Of a stretch of 64,000 nucleotides of DNA, positions 46,868 to 54,927 are shown one piece after another (the stretch's first letter is position 1; each line of letters opens with the position of its first letter). Under the pieces are notes generated by a model. The model did no database searches. It worked only from the letters and a program-made list of their open reading frames with translations, and was not told where the DNA came from. A program made the translations under genes and the position numbers. Source of the stretch: Aminobacterium sp. MB27-C1 (lineage in GTDB: Bacteria > Synergistota > Synergistia > Synergistales > Aminobacteriaceae); the NCBI RefSeq assembly GCF_030908405.1, contig NZ_CP133089.1, positions 620,001-684,000 of the forward strand. The letters are read 5' to 3'.

Positions 46868-46931
46868 CAGGTGCTGCCTCCGGATGCCAACATCGCTACG
46901 TTTCATTGCACCGGTGAGAGCGGTGTTATGT
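46862..46931 (+). repeat. attC-like recombination site 3
   Basis: Outer TAAC (46865-46868) with GTTA (46925-46928), inner CCGG pairs, and a GTTATGT core; about 70 bases, with mismatched bases between the paired boxes. It overlaps the stop of the membrane protein gene. Confidence 0.55.
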
Positions 46932-46967
46932 GGTTAATGAATCATTGTTATTGATCCTAGCTTACAA

Positions 46968-47760
46968 ATGAAATCAGGTTATCTTTATGTTTTAGTTCAC
47001 CCGTCCGATTCAGACCTTTATAAGATCGGACAAACTGCTTGTTACCCAGAGGAACGATTGGCTGAGCATAATTGTAACGACGAAACATACACGGGACAGG
47101 TAGTCAAAGAGACTGTCAGAAATAGAATATTAAAACGTACATTGCCGTTCCTGATCCATATTGAGCCGAAAAGGTTTTTGGGGTAGCAACGCCTTTGGCA
47201 GATATCCCGTTCCGACGAGAATTTAATTATGTTAGAAGTATGGTGTTTGGGAAAGCTAGCTTTCGATGCATGAATGGCCATGAATGGCGGACAAGATGTG
47301 CTCTTGTAGCAGATGGTGAAGGTTGTCCGCTGTGTTGTGGTATCGGCGGCAGAAAACAAGAAGAAGTTTGGCAAGCGGCAAAACTAGGTTATATTTGTCT
47401 GTTGACACACCCTGATAAACCCGGGGTTATAAAAATTGAACTGACATATAACACGTAAGAACAATGATATGAAGAAAATTTCTGGGGAGACGAGGAGGTA
47501 CATCGCTGGCGATTTTCTGAGGAACTCGTTTTAGCTGAAACAATAATTTGGAAGTTGCTAGGCCAGTCTCTGTCCAATGATCGCGAACCAATTAAAAAAT
47601 TTAAACGTAGCAGAACAGACATTCCGTGACTTAATTCTACAAATGCATCGCGTGAATACTTGGCTGGAAAGAGCCAAAGAATACGTTCGCAAGACTGACC
47701 GAACTAAAAAGAAAAAGGTTAGTACACATAACAAATCATTCCACCGGACAATACATGCGT
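46968..47760 (+). pseudogene. GIY-YIG nuclease-type gene, frameshifted
   Basis: The start MKSGYLYVLVHPSDSDLYKI-GQTACYPEERLAEHN is a clear GIY-YIG (T5orf172-like) beginning. The sense then passes through other frames: a zinc-ribbon-like stretch with CMNGHEWRTRCALV and GCPLCCG, then KLGYICLLTHPDKPGVIKIEL, then EENFWGDEEVHRWRF, and finally FRDLILQMHRVNTWLERAKE. At least three frame changes show it is inactive. It forms one cassette between attC-like sites 3 and 4. Confidence 0.7.
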
Positions 47761-47788
47761 TTTTGCCGTTGAATTCAAATGTTAGAGC
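47727..47788 (+). repeat. attC-like recombination site 4
   Basis: Outer TAACA (47729-47733) with TGTTA (47780-47784), inner CCGG/CCGTTG-type pairing, about 62 bases. This is the most attC-like of the set. Confidence 0.65.
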
Positions 47789-47825
47789 TTGAGGAAACGA
47801 TTGTGGAAAAAACAGGAGTAAAGCT

Positions 47826-48492
47826 GTGGTTGAGCGTTACGACGATGTAGTTCGTGAATATATCGATTTTGTAAACGAGCAAGTGGGTACCTACATGGAT
47901 GCTTTGGCGGGATTTGCTGGACACTACACTAGAGTGCAGAGACAAGTTCACCGCATATCGCGACCGGGTTGGAAAGCGTCAAGAAAAGGGCAAAACTGTC
48001 GTTGTTTACGCAAGTTACGAAGATCCAAGCAAACCAGGCATCGTTCACAACCGAATCGTCCGCGCTGATACCTATCTTGAAGCCAACTCTCCAGGCGGTT
48101 CGAATGAGCAACGCCTTTCCCGAGCAATTGTGATTTTTTTGTTTACTTACTGGGAAGATGAAATACGGCCTCGCCTAGCTGCCGCAAAAAGCATCCCGAT
48201 CAATGAAATTAAACCTGATATCATGGGTGATCTCAGAATATTGAGACATGCAATCTTGCATGCCAAGAGTAATATTCGTCCCGATGAGCACAGGCGTTTG
48301 AAAGTTGTCGGCTCAAGGTTCCCGCCGAGCACTTTAATTCACATTTCTTATGACGACATGCATCAATTGTTTGTACTTATCAAACAGGACTGTGCTCGAC
48401 TAATATTTTCGTGGCTTGGTGTCAAGGATGGGGCCATATCGCCTGGTCAGCTTGTAGATATTCATATTCAAAGGGTAACAAATGATCTCTAA
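47826..48492 (+). pseudogene. Hypothetical gene with HEPN-like motif, frameshifted
   Basis: GTG 47826 opens MVERYDDVVREYIDFVNEQV to about 47935, where the sense moves to the frame of 47899-48492 (ECRDKFTAYRDRVGKRQEKG to QRVTNDL). Joined, it would be about 220 residues, with a C-terminal segment LRILRHAILHAKSN containing an Rx4H motif (RHAILH). One frameshift separates it from an intact gene. Its stop lies inside attC-like site 5. Confidence 0.6.
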
Positions 48493-48542
48493 CCAGCCAT
48501 TGGTGCGGACGTAAAAACGCGCCCCACAGTTAATGGTTAGCG
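48487..48542 (+). repeat. attC-like recombination site 5
   Basis: CTAACCA (48489-48495) pairs with TGGTTAG (48534-48540); inner GGTGCGG/CGCGCCCC partial pairing, about 56 bases. It closes the last recognisable cassette. Confidence 0.6.
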
Positions 48543-48556
48543 AGGAACAGGAATAA

Positions 48557-48646
48557 ATGGGTCTTAAAATAATTACAGGATTAATTACTGCTGCACCAGC
48601 ATTGATTAGGGCGATTATTGTAGCAGCAGTAAAGTTACTACAATGA
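48557..48646 (+). CDS. 29-residue amphipathic peptide
   Basis: ATG 48557 follows GAGGAACAGG and encodes MGLKIITGLITAAPALIRAI then a short Val/Ala/Leu tail with a Lys. The peptide would form one membrane-active helix, like type I toxin or phenol-soluble-modulin-like peptides. It lies right after attC-like site 5 and before a strong terminator. No antisense antitoxin RNA can be shown. Existence as a gene is plausible but unproven. Confidence 0.45.
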   Translation: MGLKIITGLITAAPALIRAIIVAAVKLLQ

Positions 48647-48691
48647 GACTTGGGAAATGGTAACTTTAATTAAATCTGAATATCTGTTAAT

Positions 48692-48724
48692 GCCAAGTCT
48701 ATTTCCGGGCTTGGCTTTTTTTGT
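48692..48724 (+). terminator. Terminator after the small peptide
   Basis: GCCAAG (48692-48697) pairs with CTTGGC (48710-48715), followed by nine T-rich bases. Confidence 0.85.
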
Positions 48725-48743
48725 TTTTTGAAAGGAGGTTACC

Positions 48744-49218
48744 ATGTCCACTACCACAAGTGTTAAAATCAAAAAGATACCTACCTATCTATTTCGCAAA
48801 ATCAAAATCTACTATTTTCGAATCGCCATACCTTCGATGTATGCCAAGCTATCGAACGGACAGAACTAAACTATTCGTTGCAGACACAAAATTTGTAATA
48901 TGTCCGCGCAAAAGCCATTGTTTTGAAGGTTTTATACAATACCCTATCACAAATATACGCAGAGGCGAGTGGTTCACAATGGCTGAAGTAACTGCAGAAG
49001 AAGTCCAAGAGCAAATAAGGGGAAATTACATCAAGTGATTCTCGGCTTGGGCAAATGGAATACCTCTCATAAAAAAGGAACTGAAGCAAAGACTTACAGA
49101 GATTGAAGATGTGTTGAAAGAGACTCTTAAAAATTGGTTGTCTTTGGTTACCACAAATGTAGTTTCAATAGAGCTCGAAAACATGTCCATGATTCAGAAC
49201 TTCAAAAATATGGAATAA
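48744..49218 (+). pseudogene. R2 copy b: decayed tyrosine recombinase (integrase) gene
   Basis: ATG 48744 after AAAGGAGG opens MSTTTSVKIKKIPTYLFRKI then IYYFRIAIPS; after a frameshift the sense goes on as QAIERTELNYSLQTQNL, then YVRAKAIVLKVLYNTLSQIY, then MAEVTAEEVQEQIR, and a helical tail (LIKKELKQRLTEIEDVLKET). This is the DUF6538-type N-terminal half of a phage/island integrase with several stops. The catalytic domain is missing. A diverged copy lies at 42721-42926. It marks the right end of module 2. Confidence 0.7.
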
Positions 49219-49297
49219 GCGCATGTACAAACGTGGAAAACCGCGACGACAGATTCCCTATCAGTAGCGCATGCTACGTACAAATAAGAAGGCTTTC

Positions 49298-50035
49298 ATG
49301 ATTATTCGGGAGATACACGCCAAGAGTATTCTTACAGCCTCAAAAATTTTCCCCTATGTCATCAACCCATATGTCGGTTGCCAGCATGCCTGCACGTATT
49401 GCTATGCCCGATATATGAAGAGGTTCACCGGCCATAAGGAACCGTGGGGTACGTTCGTTGATGTGAAGATCAATGCGGCAGAGTTGCTTCGGAAAGAAAT
49501 ATGTAAGAAAAAGAAGGCGACAGTTTGGATTAGCGGTGTCTGTGATCCGTATCAGCCCTTAGAGAGAAGATATGAACTCACCAGGCAATGTTTGCAGATA
49601 TTAATTAGCGAAGATTGGCCTGTGGTGATTCAGACCCGCTCTCCCCTGGTTCTCAGAGATATAGACATACTCAGGGGAGCAAAAAATATAGAAGTAGGGT
49701 TCTCCATAACGACCGCAGATGAGAGCATAAGAAAATTGTTTGAACCAGCTGCGCCGTCTATACCTGAGCGAATAAACGCTCTTGCGGAATTACATCGGCA
49801 GGGAATTCGGACCTATGCGATGATTGCTCCGATTCTTCCAGGTGCGGAAAAATTGATTAATCTGCTGGAAGGGGCTGTTGACTACATCTTGGTAGATCGC
49901 ATGAACTATCACTATGCAGACTTTGTCTATAAAAAATATGGTTTGGAAGAGTACATGACAGAAGAATATTTCACTCAAGTAAGCCAGCAGATCAGGTCTG
50001 ATTGCTTTCGTTTGGGTATTGAGTGCTCGGAGTAA
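49298..50035 (+). CDS. SPL-family radical SAM protein
   Basis: A 245-residue protein of the spore-photoproduct-lyase-like radical SAM family: INPYVGCQHACTYCYARYM holds the CxxxCxxC cluster motif (about residues 28-35), and WISGVCDPYQPLE and IQTRSPLVLRDID are family marks. Such proteins occur widely outside spore formers with unknown DNA-repair or modification roles. I prefer ATG 49298 (AGAAGG upstream), though ATG 49271 is in frame. It is intact and lies just outside the decayed island. Confidence 0.85.
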   Translation: MIIREIHAKSILTASKIFPYVINPYVGCQHACTYCYARYMKRFTGHKEPWGTFVDVKINAAELLRKEICKKKKATVWISGVCDPYQPLERRYELTRQCLQILISEDWPVVIQTRSPLVLRDIDILRGAKNIEVGFSITTADESIRKLFEPAAPSIPERINALAELHRQGIRTYAMIAPILPGAEKLINLLEGAVDYILVDRMNYHYADFVYKKYGLEEYMTEEYFTQVSQQIRSDCFRLGIECSE

Positions 50036-50102
50036 CCTGTGAGGCCAACGGCAAGGTTACGGCGCACGGTTTTTGGATATGATCTATCCTCAGAAAAAAT
50101 TA

Positions 50103-50145
50103 TAAAAGTCAGGCCAGTTGCGTAAATCCGGGCCTGACTTTTAGT
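50103..50145. terminator. Bidirectional terminator
   Basis: AAAAGTCAGGCC (50104-50115) pairs with GGCCTGACTTTT (50131-50142), followed by an A/T-rich stretch; convergent genes lie on both sides. Confidence 0.85.
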
Positions 50146-50180
50146 AAACGCAATAAGTGTATTCGTGTAAAGAGCTTCGC

Positions 50181-50516
50181 TTACAGTGTTGTGTCAAGTT
50201 CAAGTTCAAATAATGCTTCTTTAGGAACTACAATTTGAATAATGTCTTTAAAACTTTTCTTTGATTTTTTGGGGAAATTTGGAATTATCAGGGGGGTGAC
50301 CTCTAATAGTTCTTTATCTGCCGAATATATATTCAGATTAAACATTACTATCTCATAAGATTTATTTGTGTTGTTTTGAATTTGTCCCATGATCTCTGTA
50401 AAATCATCTATTCCAGACTTACGAGTCTTCACCGTTAACAACTCAAAATCAGCAGCAAATACAACTTGGCAAAACGTAAGAAGCATTAGTGCAATAAAAA
50501 TGATTCTCTTTTTCAT
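50181..50516 (-). CDS. Small exported protein (FxLYD-like)
   Basis: A 111-residue protein with a signal peptide (KKRIIFIALMLLTFCQVVFA, cleavage after about residue 21) and a beta-rich mature part with GQIQNNTNKSYEIVMFNLNI, the pattern of FxLYD-type domains. It is probably periplasmic or surface-exposed with no known role. AAGGAGG precedes the minus-strand ATG. It sits between the SPL gene and the tailocin repressor. Confidence 0.7.
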   Translation of the reverse strand: MKKRIIFIALMLLTFCQVVFAADFELLTVKTRKSGIDDFTEIMGQIQNNTNKSYEIVMFNLNIYSADKELLEVTPLIIPNFPKKSKKSFKDIIQIVVPKEALFELELDTTL

Positions 50517-50681
50517 AATAAAGTCCTCCTTATATATTATTAGAGATCTTTTATGTGTGTATAAAGATGTATAGGGCTAAGTTCATAAGAAGCTGTACAA
50601 ATATTTGTAGGGAGTAGCGTTGACTATGTTTGAAGTGTGCGCAAGCATGGAACTATTCTTAGGTTTAAGTACAGCGAAAGA

Positions 50682-51398
50682 TCAAATTCCTTTTCTTGGA
50701 GTTCCTGTATAAAGCGTTACTTTCCCCACAATATTGAAAAGTCCCAGTTCTATTTCTTCTTTTGTGAAGAGCATAGGTTTATATTGAGGAGCAGCAGAAC
50801 GAATTTCAATAGATTCATCCTTTTTGTTGAAATAGACCCACTTTATAGCCCATTCGTTTTGTAAACCAAAGCATACCAGAGCAACATCTCCGTCGTAGAC
50901 TGACTCGGCTGGATTTACTACCACCGTGCTACGATCTGGAATTCCGGCTCCCTCCATGCTGTCTCCCTCTACTAAGATAGCAAAGGGTTTTTTATCGACA
51001 TCTACGGAAATTGTTCCTACGAGATTGGAAGGTAGGAATACCGTTTTTTGTGCGTTTATATATATACCTGTCATGCCTCCATTTCCGACACCTGCGCAAG
51101 CGATTGCCGTTGGATCAAGTACAGGAATTTCTATCAAGTTATCAAAGCTTCTTATGGAATCTTTACGGACATTCGCTTCGCTAAGTGGGTTAGGATCGCT
51201 GGTTTCTCCCATAAGGTAGGCCACAGTAGTGTTTAAGACAGCTGCAAGCTTGATTTTGATTTCATCAGAAGCTTCATTTATGCCTTTTTCCCAGCGATAA
51301 ATCGTGGTGGGGGTCGTATTAAGTTGCTTGGCGAGTTCTACCTTAGTCATGCCAGAACGCTCTATTGCAGAGCGCAGATTGTCTCCAAAAACACTCAT
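50682..51398 (-). CDS. LexA/CI-type S24 repressor of the tail cluster
   Basis: A 238-residue repressor: N-terminal XRE HTH (MTKVELAKQLNTTPTTIYRW, about 17-36), a cleavage-type Ala-Gly in ACAGVGNG, and an S24 peptidase fold with catalytic Ser in EGDSMEGAG and Lys in WAIKWVYF. Such proteins cleave themselves when RecA is activated, so the system would be SOS-inducible like PrtR of R-pyocins or phage CI. It is divergent from the tail genes, with operator-like repeats between them. Confidence 0.88.
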   Translation of the reverse strand: MSVFGDNLRSAIERSGMTKVELAKQLNTTPTTIYRWEKGINEASDEIKIKLAAVLNTTVAYLMGETSDPNPLSEANVRKDSIRSFDNLIEIPVLDPTAIACAGVGNGGMTGIYINAQKTVFLPSNLVGTISVDVDKKPFAILVEGDSMEGAGIPDRSTVVVNPAESVYDGDVALVCFGLQNEWAIKWVYFNKKDESIEIRSAAPQYKPMLFTKEEIELGLFNIVGKVTLYTGTPRKGI

Positions 51399-51430
51399 AA
51401 GATCACCACCTAATTTAATAATACATGAAG

Positions 51431-51522
51431 CATACGAAAAGTGTTATAACGGTTTGCGTATATATAATAATACATAAAGCGTATTTTTACCATTGACCAT
51501 ACGAAATTAGTATGATAATCTT
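51431..51522. promoter_or_regulatory. Operator array and rightward promoter
   Basis: CATAC-N7-GTATG at 51498-51514 is a clear dyad; related half-sites are CATACG 51431-51436, GCGTAT 51456-51461 and 51479-51484. TTGACC (51494-51499), 17 bases and TAATCT (51517-51522) form a promoter whose spacer is exactly the dyad, so the repressor would block it. Confidence 0.7.
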
Positions 51523-51691
51523 CGGTCACGTTCAATTCTCTGAAAAACTTTTAATAACTGAGCTTATTAAGGGTATTAACGTCAGTAAGTATATTATTTA
51601 TAAATACGAAAATGGTATGGTCAGAATGAATGGAGATGTTTCCAAAAAGCGAAGAGCGTACTTTATGTGTATTTCTAATAGGTCTTTTTGA
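51512..51691 (+). CDS. Doubtful 59-codon frame with HTH-like look
   Basis: A frame from ATG 51512 reads FSEKLLITELIKGINVSKYI then YKYENGMVRMNGDVSKKRRA, similar in style to a small HTH protein. The ATG lies inside the predicted promoter, so only a later start (for instance ATG 51617) could be used and would give a very short product. Kept with low confidence. Confidence 0.25.
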   Translation: MIIFGHVQFSEKLLITELIKGINVSKYIIYKYENGMVRMNGDVSKKRRAYFMCISNRSF

Positions 51692-51706
51692 AAAGGAGGG
51701 TGTTAT

Positions 51707-52201
51707 ATGAATGATATGAAGCGTCTAGCGGCTATTATAGATTTACTTGTTACTTACCATCCGTCGGGCATAATGATTTTGTTGGGAGAGCGTCCGTCTC
51801 TTTCAGATGTAGAGTGGTTTGAACTGACTCAATATCTTCATGAGAAAGGAACCACCAATACGCGTGTAGATACCTCTCTTAACCCAGATGGTTTTTTCTC
51901 AAATATTTCGAAGGGCAATCTTATTACGTCGTTTCTTGAAAGTATAGGTGGTTGGGAAAATGTTGTTTCAGCTGCTTGTAGTTTTAGAAAGGTTTTTCCT
52001 ACAGATTGGGATATGTTTATAGATCACGTCAGATATATAGAAAATCCTTTCTCTTCAAGACTCTACAGGGGGAGCATGTTAGCACGTATCGCAACAAAAT
52101 ACTCAGTTGATCCCAAAACCATAACGAGACGGCGTAAGACAGTGCCAATGGCTATAGCTCGTGAAGCAGTAGGATGTTTTCAGTTAGCTATTTCAGGGTA
52201 A
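51707..52201 (+). CDS. Candidate Mor-like transcriptional activator
   Basis: A 164-residue soluble protein. The C-terminal half (SIGGWENVVSAA to about 150) ends in a helix-turn-helix-like LYRGSMLARIATKYSVDPKTITRRRK, and its spacing recalls the Mor/C activator domain of Mu-like phages. This match is from memory and weak. It follows the repressor-controlled promoter with a strong RBS (AAGGAGG), the right place for an activator of the tail operon. Confidence 0.5.
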   Translation: MNDMKRLAAIIDLLVTYHPSGIMILLGERPSLSDVEWFELTQYLHEKGTTNTRVDTSLNPDGFFSNISKGNLITSFLESIGGWENVVSAACSFRKVFPTDWDMFIDHVRYIENPFSSRLYRGSMLARIATKYSVDPKTITRRRKTVPMAIAREAVGCFQLAISG

Positions 52202-52250
52202 TAGAAGGAGTTATTGAAATTCAAAGTCTCTGATAATCCGACAATGATCC

Positions 52251-52290
52251 GTTAATATTCCACTGTTAATCCTATAAAAGCTGTTAAAAT
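52251..52290 (+). promoter_or_regulatory. Possible activator-dependent promoter of the tail operon
   Basis: GTTAAT at 52251-52256 and 52265-52270 and GTTAAA at 52283-52288 form direct repeats; TAAAAT (52285-52290) could be a -10 but there is no good -35. That would fit activation by the upstream gene. Confidence 0.35.
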
Positions 52291-52327
52291 ACTAGCATAG
52301 AAAAAATATGAAAAACCCAGACAGGCT

Positions 52328-52672
52328 TTGAAAGGCCCCCCAGATGTTGGAAAAGAATCCAACTTTTGGGGGGCTGAACATTTTCCTGTAAGGATAAAAG
52401 TAAAGGGGACGGGCGAGCATTATTCGTTCGTTCCCTTTTCTTTTGGGAAGGAGGAAGCAGCTACGGCTAGACGTTATGTTCTCTGGGGAATACCCGAGGG
52501 AAAAGGTATGCGTATAGGCATGTCGGATGTACGATGCTCTCCTCTCCCAATTGGCGCTGAAATTATTACGTGCGTGGATTTTTGCGATCTTCGCATTATG
52601 CGACGTTGGTGTGAGAAGAGAGCAAGGAGAGGATGGTCTATAGATCGGTTGAGGCAAGCATGCGATGGATAA
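52328..52672 (+). CDS. Hypothetical phage-type protein
   Basis: The frame from TTG 52328 gives 114 residues; the true start is unclear because a strong hairpin (52335-52374, arms GCCCCCCA-GTTGGA) overlaps the first codons. The body (YSFVPFSFGKEEAATARRYV to RARRGWSIDRLRQACDG) is well formed, but I do not recognise it. It lies 54 bases before the tail genes and could be a regulator or tail accessory. The hairpin lacks a T-run. Confidence 0.5.
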   Translation: MKGPPDVGKESNFWGAEHFPVRIKVKGTGEHYSFVPFSFGKEEAATARRYVLWGIPEGKGMRIGMSDVRCSPLPIGAEIITCVDFCDLRIMRRWCEKRARRGWSIDRLRQACDG

Positions 52673-52726
52673 GCAAGAGACAACCAGTATTAAATAATCT
52701 TATTAAAGAAAGGAGGCTTTCAGAAA

Positions 52727-53197
52727 ATGAATGGTCTTGTTGATTCGATTTGTGCATTTCTAAAAACTGTTGTTTGCGACTACTCTCTTGAAACAAAAGA
52801 AAAGACCGCAAGAGCTCCTCAGGTAGTTGCAGGAGGATTTTCGATAGACCCAACAAATATTCCTCAACTTCCGTATGTGATTGTGCGTGGGTCGGAAGGT
52901 AAAGATACGGAGGGGCGTGCGACCGCTGTTGTGAAAATACTGGTTGGTACATATACAGAAGATTCAGCCGGATTCCGCGATGTGCTGAACATTATAGAGA
53001 GAATACGTATTGCTTTCGGAAAACAGCGTGTTTTAAACGGGAGATATAGGATTGAATATCCTTTCTCGTGGCGAATGATCGACGAACAACCCTACCCGGA
53101 GTGGAAGGGGGAGATTACGACAACTTGGGAAGTTCCACTTCCCAGGGAGACACTTTCAATAAAAGAGGAGGCCACGATTTATGGCGAAGGGTTCTAA
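52727..53197 (+). CDS. Tail terminator/completion-like protein
   Basis: A 156-residue protein with LPYVIVRGSEGKDTEGRATA, KILVGTYTEDSAGFRDVLNI and ERIRIAF, the style of phage tail terminator proteins that sit at the top of a tail. AAAGGAGG precedes ATG. A terminator is needed also by headless tails. It overlaps the next gene by 17 bases. Confidence 0.55.
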   Translation: MNGLVDSICAFLKTVVCDYSLETKEKTARAPQVVAGGFSIDPTNIPQLPYVIVRGSEGKDTEGRATAVVKILVGTYTEDSAGFRDVLNIIERIRIAFGKQRVLNGRYRIEYPFSWRMIDEQPYPEWKGEITTTWEVPLPRETLSIKEEATIYGEGF

Positions 53198-53432
53198 AAA
53201 AATAGTCAAAGTAACATATTGCGGCCCCAGCATCCCAATGCTGGGGCTTTTGCATGGCTCCACATTCATAGGGGGAGTGCCGGAACAAATAAAAATATTG
53301 GCATCAGATAACCCCTTTCTCAAAAAACTCTTTGTTAAACCGGAAGAGGTCGGAGCCGCTTTGGTGTCTATTTCTACGCATGGAACCGTTCTGTATTCCC
53401 TTTCAGAGCGGGCAAAAAAATTATCTATATAA
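53181..53432 (+). CDS. Small tail-cluster protein, function unknown
   Basis: An 83-residue protein (KIVKVTYCGPSIPMLGLLHG, then ALVSISTHGTVLYSL). No family recognised. It is translationally coupled to the gene before it and directly precedes the sheath gene. Confidence 0.6.
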   Translation: MAKGSKKIVKVTYCGPSIPMLGLLHGSTFIGGVPEQIKILASDNPFLKKLFVKPEEVGAALVSISTHGTVLYSLSERAKKLSI

Positions 53433-53447
53433 ATGAGGTGAAAAAGT

Positions 53448-54914
53448 ATGAGTTATTTCCATGGAGTAAGAGTTTCTGAAATTCCTACAGCGATTGTGCC
53501 GCCCGTGAGACTCGATAGTCCCGCTGTAGTCATAGGAACTGCACCTGTGCATATGAGTCTTGATGGAGTTGGGAAGACGAATGTTCCAATTCTTTGTTAC
53601 TCATATAAAGAAGCTGTTGAGGCTCTCGGCTATTCTGCCGATTGGGAAAATTATTCTTTGTGCGAAGCCATGTACACGTTCTTCGCTCTTTTCGGTGTAG
53701 CACCAGTCGTTTTTGTAAACGTTCTTGATCCTTCTATCCATAAGGTATCTGTTTCTGCCGAAGCTGTCAGTTTGGGTGAGAATGATAAGGCTACTTTGAA
53801 GGAGTCAGGTGCTTTGCCCAAATCTGTTGTGGTGAAGAGTCAGGCTGGAGATACGACATATGAGCCTAACAAAGACTACATCCTTTCTTTTGATGACGAT
53901 GAGAAGCTGGTAATTACTCGCGTTGCTACAGGGACGATAGAGGCTTCGGCAACACTGACAGTTTCTTACGACAAACTTGATCCAACAGCTGTTAAAAACA
54001 CAGATATTGTAGGTGGTTACGATGTGTCTACCGGTCAATACACAGGTCTTGAACTTGTGGAACAGGTATTCCCGAAGTTTAGGCTTGTTCCGGGCATGCT
54101 ATTGGCTCCTGGCTGGAGCGATGATACTTCCGTAGCATCGGTTATGGCGGCTAAAACAAAGAATATCAATAGCGTTTTTAAGTCTATTACTCTTGTCGAT
54201 ATTCCCGTCGATGCAAACTCAAAATATTCCGATGCACCAGGTTGGAAGACAACAAATAACTTTGTTCATGAAAATATGATCACATGTTGGCCGAAGATCA
54301 AGCTGGGTAACGCTGTCTATCATCTGAGTACTCAGGTGGCTGCTTTGATGATGCAGGTTGATGCTGGAAATGAGGGGATTCCTTATATAAGCCCTTCAAA
54401 CCATCTTCTACAGATGGATGGAGCGACGATTGGCGATGCCAGTGAGGGCAACGAGGTAAACCTGACCCTTGATCAGGCAAACTATCTGAATAGCCAGGGT
54501 ATTGTTACCGCTTTGAATTTTGTCGGCGGTTGGAAATGCTGGGGAAACCGCACTGCGACATATCCAGGCGTTACCGATGCAAAAGATTCTTTCATTCCTG
54601 TAAAACGCATGTTCTACTGGAAGGCCAATCAGCTGATCATGACATATTGGCAGAAAGTTGATGCCCCTACAAATCGTCGATTGATCGAGACTATCGTCGA
54701 TAGTGAGAATATCAATCTTAACGCCCTTGCAGCACGAGGAATTCTGGTAGGCAACCAGAACAGAGTAGAGTTCAGATCAGATGAAAATCCGTTGACCGAT
54801 TTGATCGATGGAATCGTTCGTTTCCACTTGTTTATGACTCCACCTATTCCTGCTCGGGATATTGAGTGGTTAATAGAGTACGACGTAAGCAATTTGAACT
54901 CTCTTTTTGATTAG
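53448..54914 (+). CDS. Contractile tail sheath protein (P2 FI-like)
   Basis: A 488-residue sheath protein. The N-terminus MSYFHGVRVSEIPTA and the C-terminal part with NRTATYPGVTDAKDSFIPVK, RMFYWKANQLIMTYWQKVDA and RLIETIVDSENINLNALAARG are typical of P2-type sheaths. The sheath contracts to drive the inner tube through the target envelope. Its presence shows a contractile (myovirus or R-type) tail. Confidence 0.93.
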   Translation: MSYFHGVRVSEIPTAIVPPVRLDSPAVVIGTAPVHMSLDGVGKTNVPILCYSYKEAVEALGYSADWENYSLCEAMYTFFALFGVAPVVFVNVLDPSIHKVSVSAEAVSLGENDKATLKESGALPKSVVVKSQAGDTTYEPNKDYILSFDDDEKLVITRVATGTIEASATLTVSYDKLDPTAVKNTDIVGGYDVSTGQYTGLELVEQVFPKFRLVPGMLLAPGWSDDTSVASVMAAKTKNINSVFKSITLVDIPVDANSKYSDAPGWKTTNNFVHENMITCWPKIKLGNAVYHLSTQVAALMMQVDAGNEGIPYISPSNHLLQMDGATIGDASEGNEVNLTLDQANYLNSQGIVTALNFVGGWKCWGNRTATYPGVTDAKDSFIPVKRMFYWKANQLIMTYWQKVDAPTNRRLIETIVDSENINLNALAARGILVGNQNRVEFRSDENPLTDLIDGIVRFHLFMTPPIPARDIEWLIEYDVSNLNSLFD

Positions 54915-54927
54915 GAGGTGACCTTGG

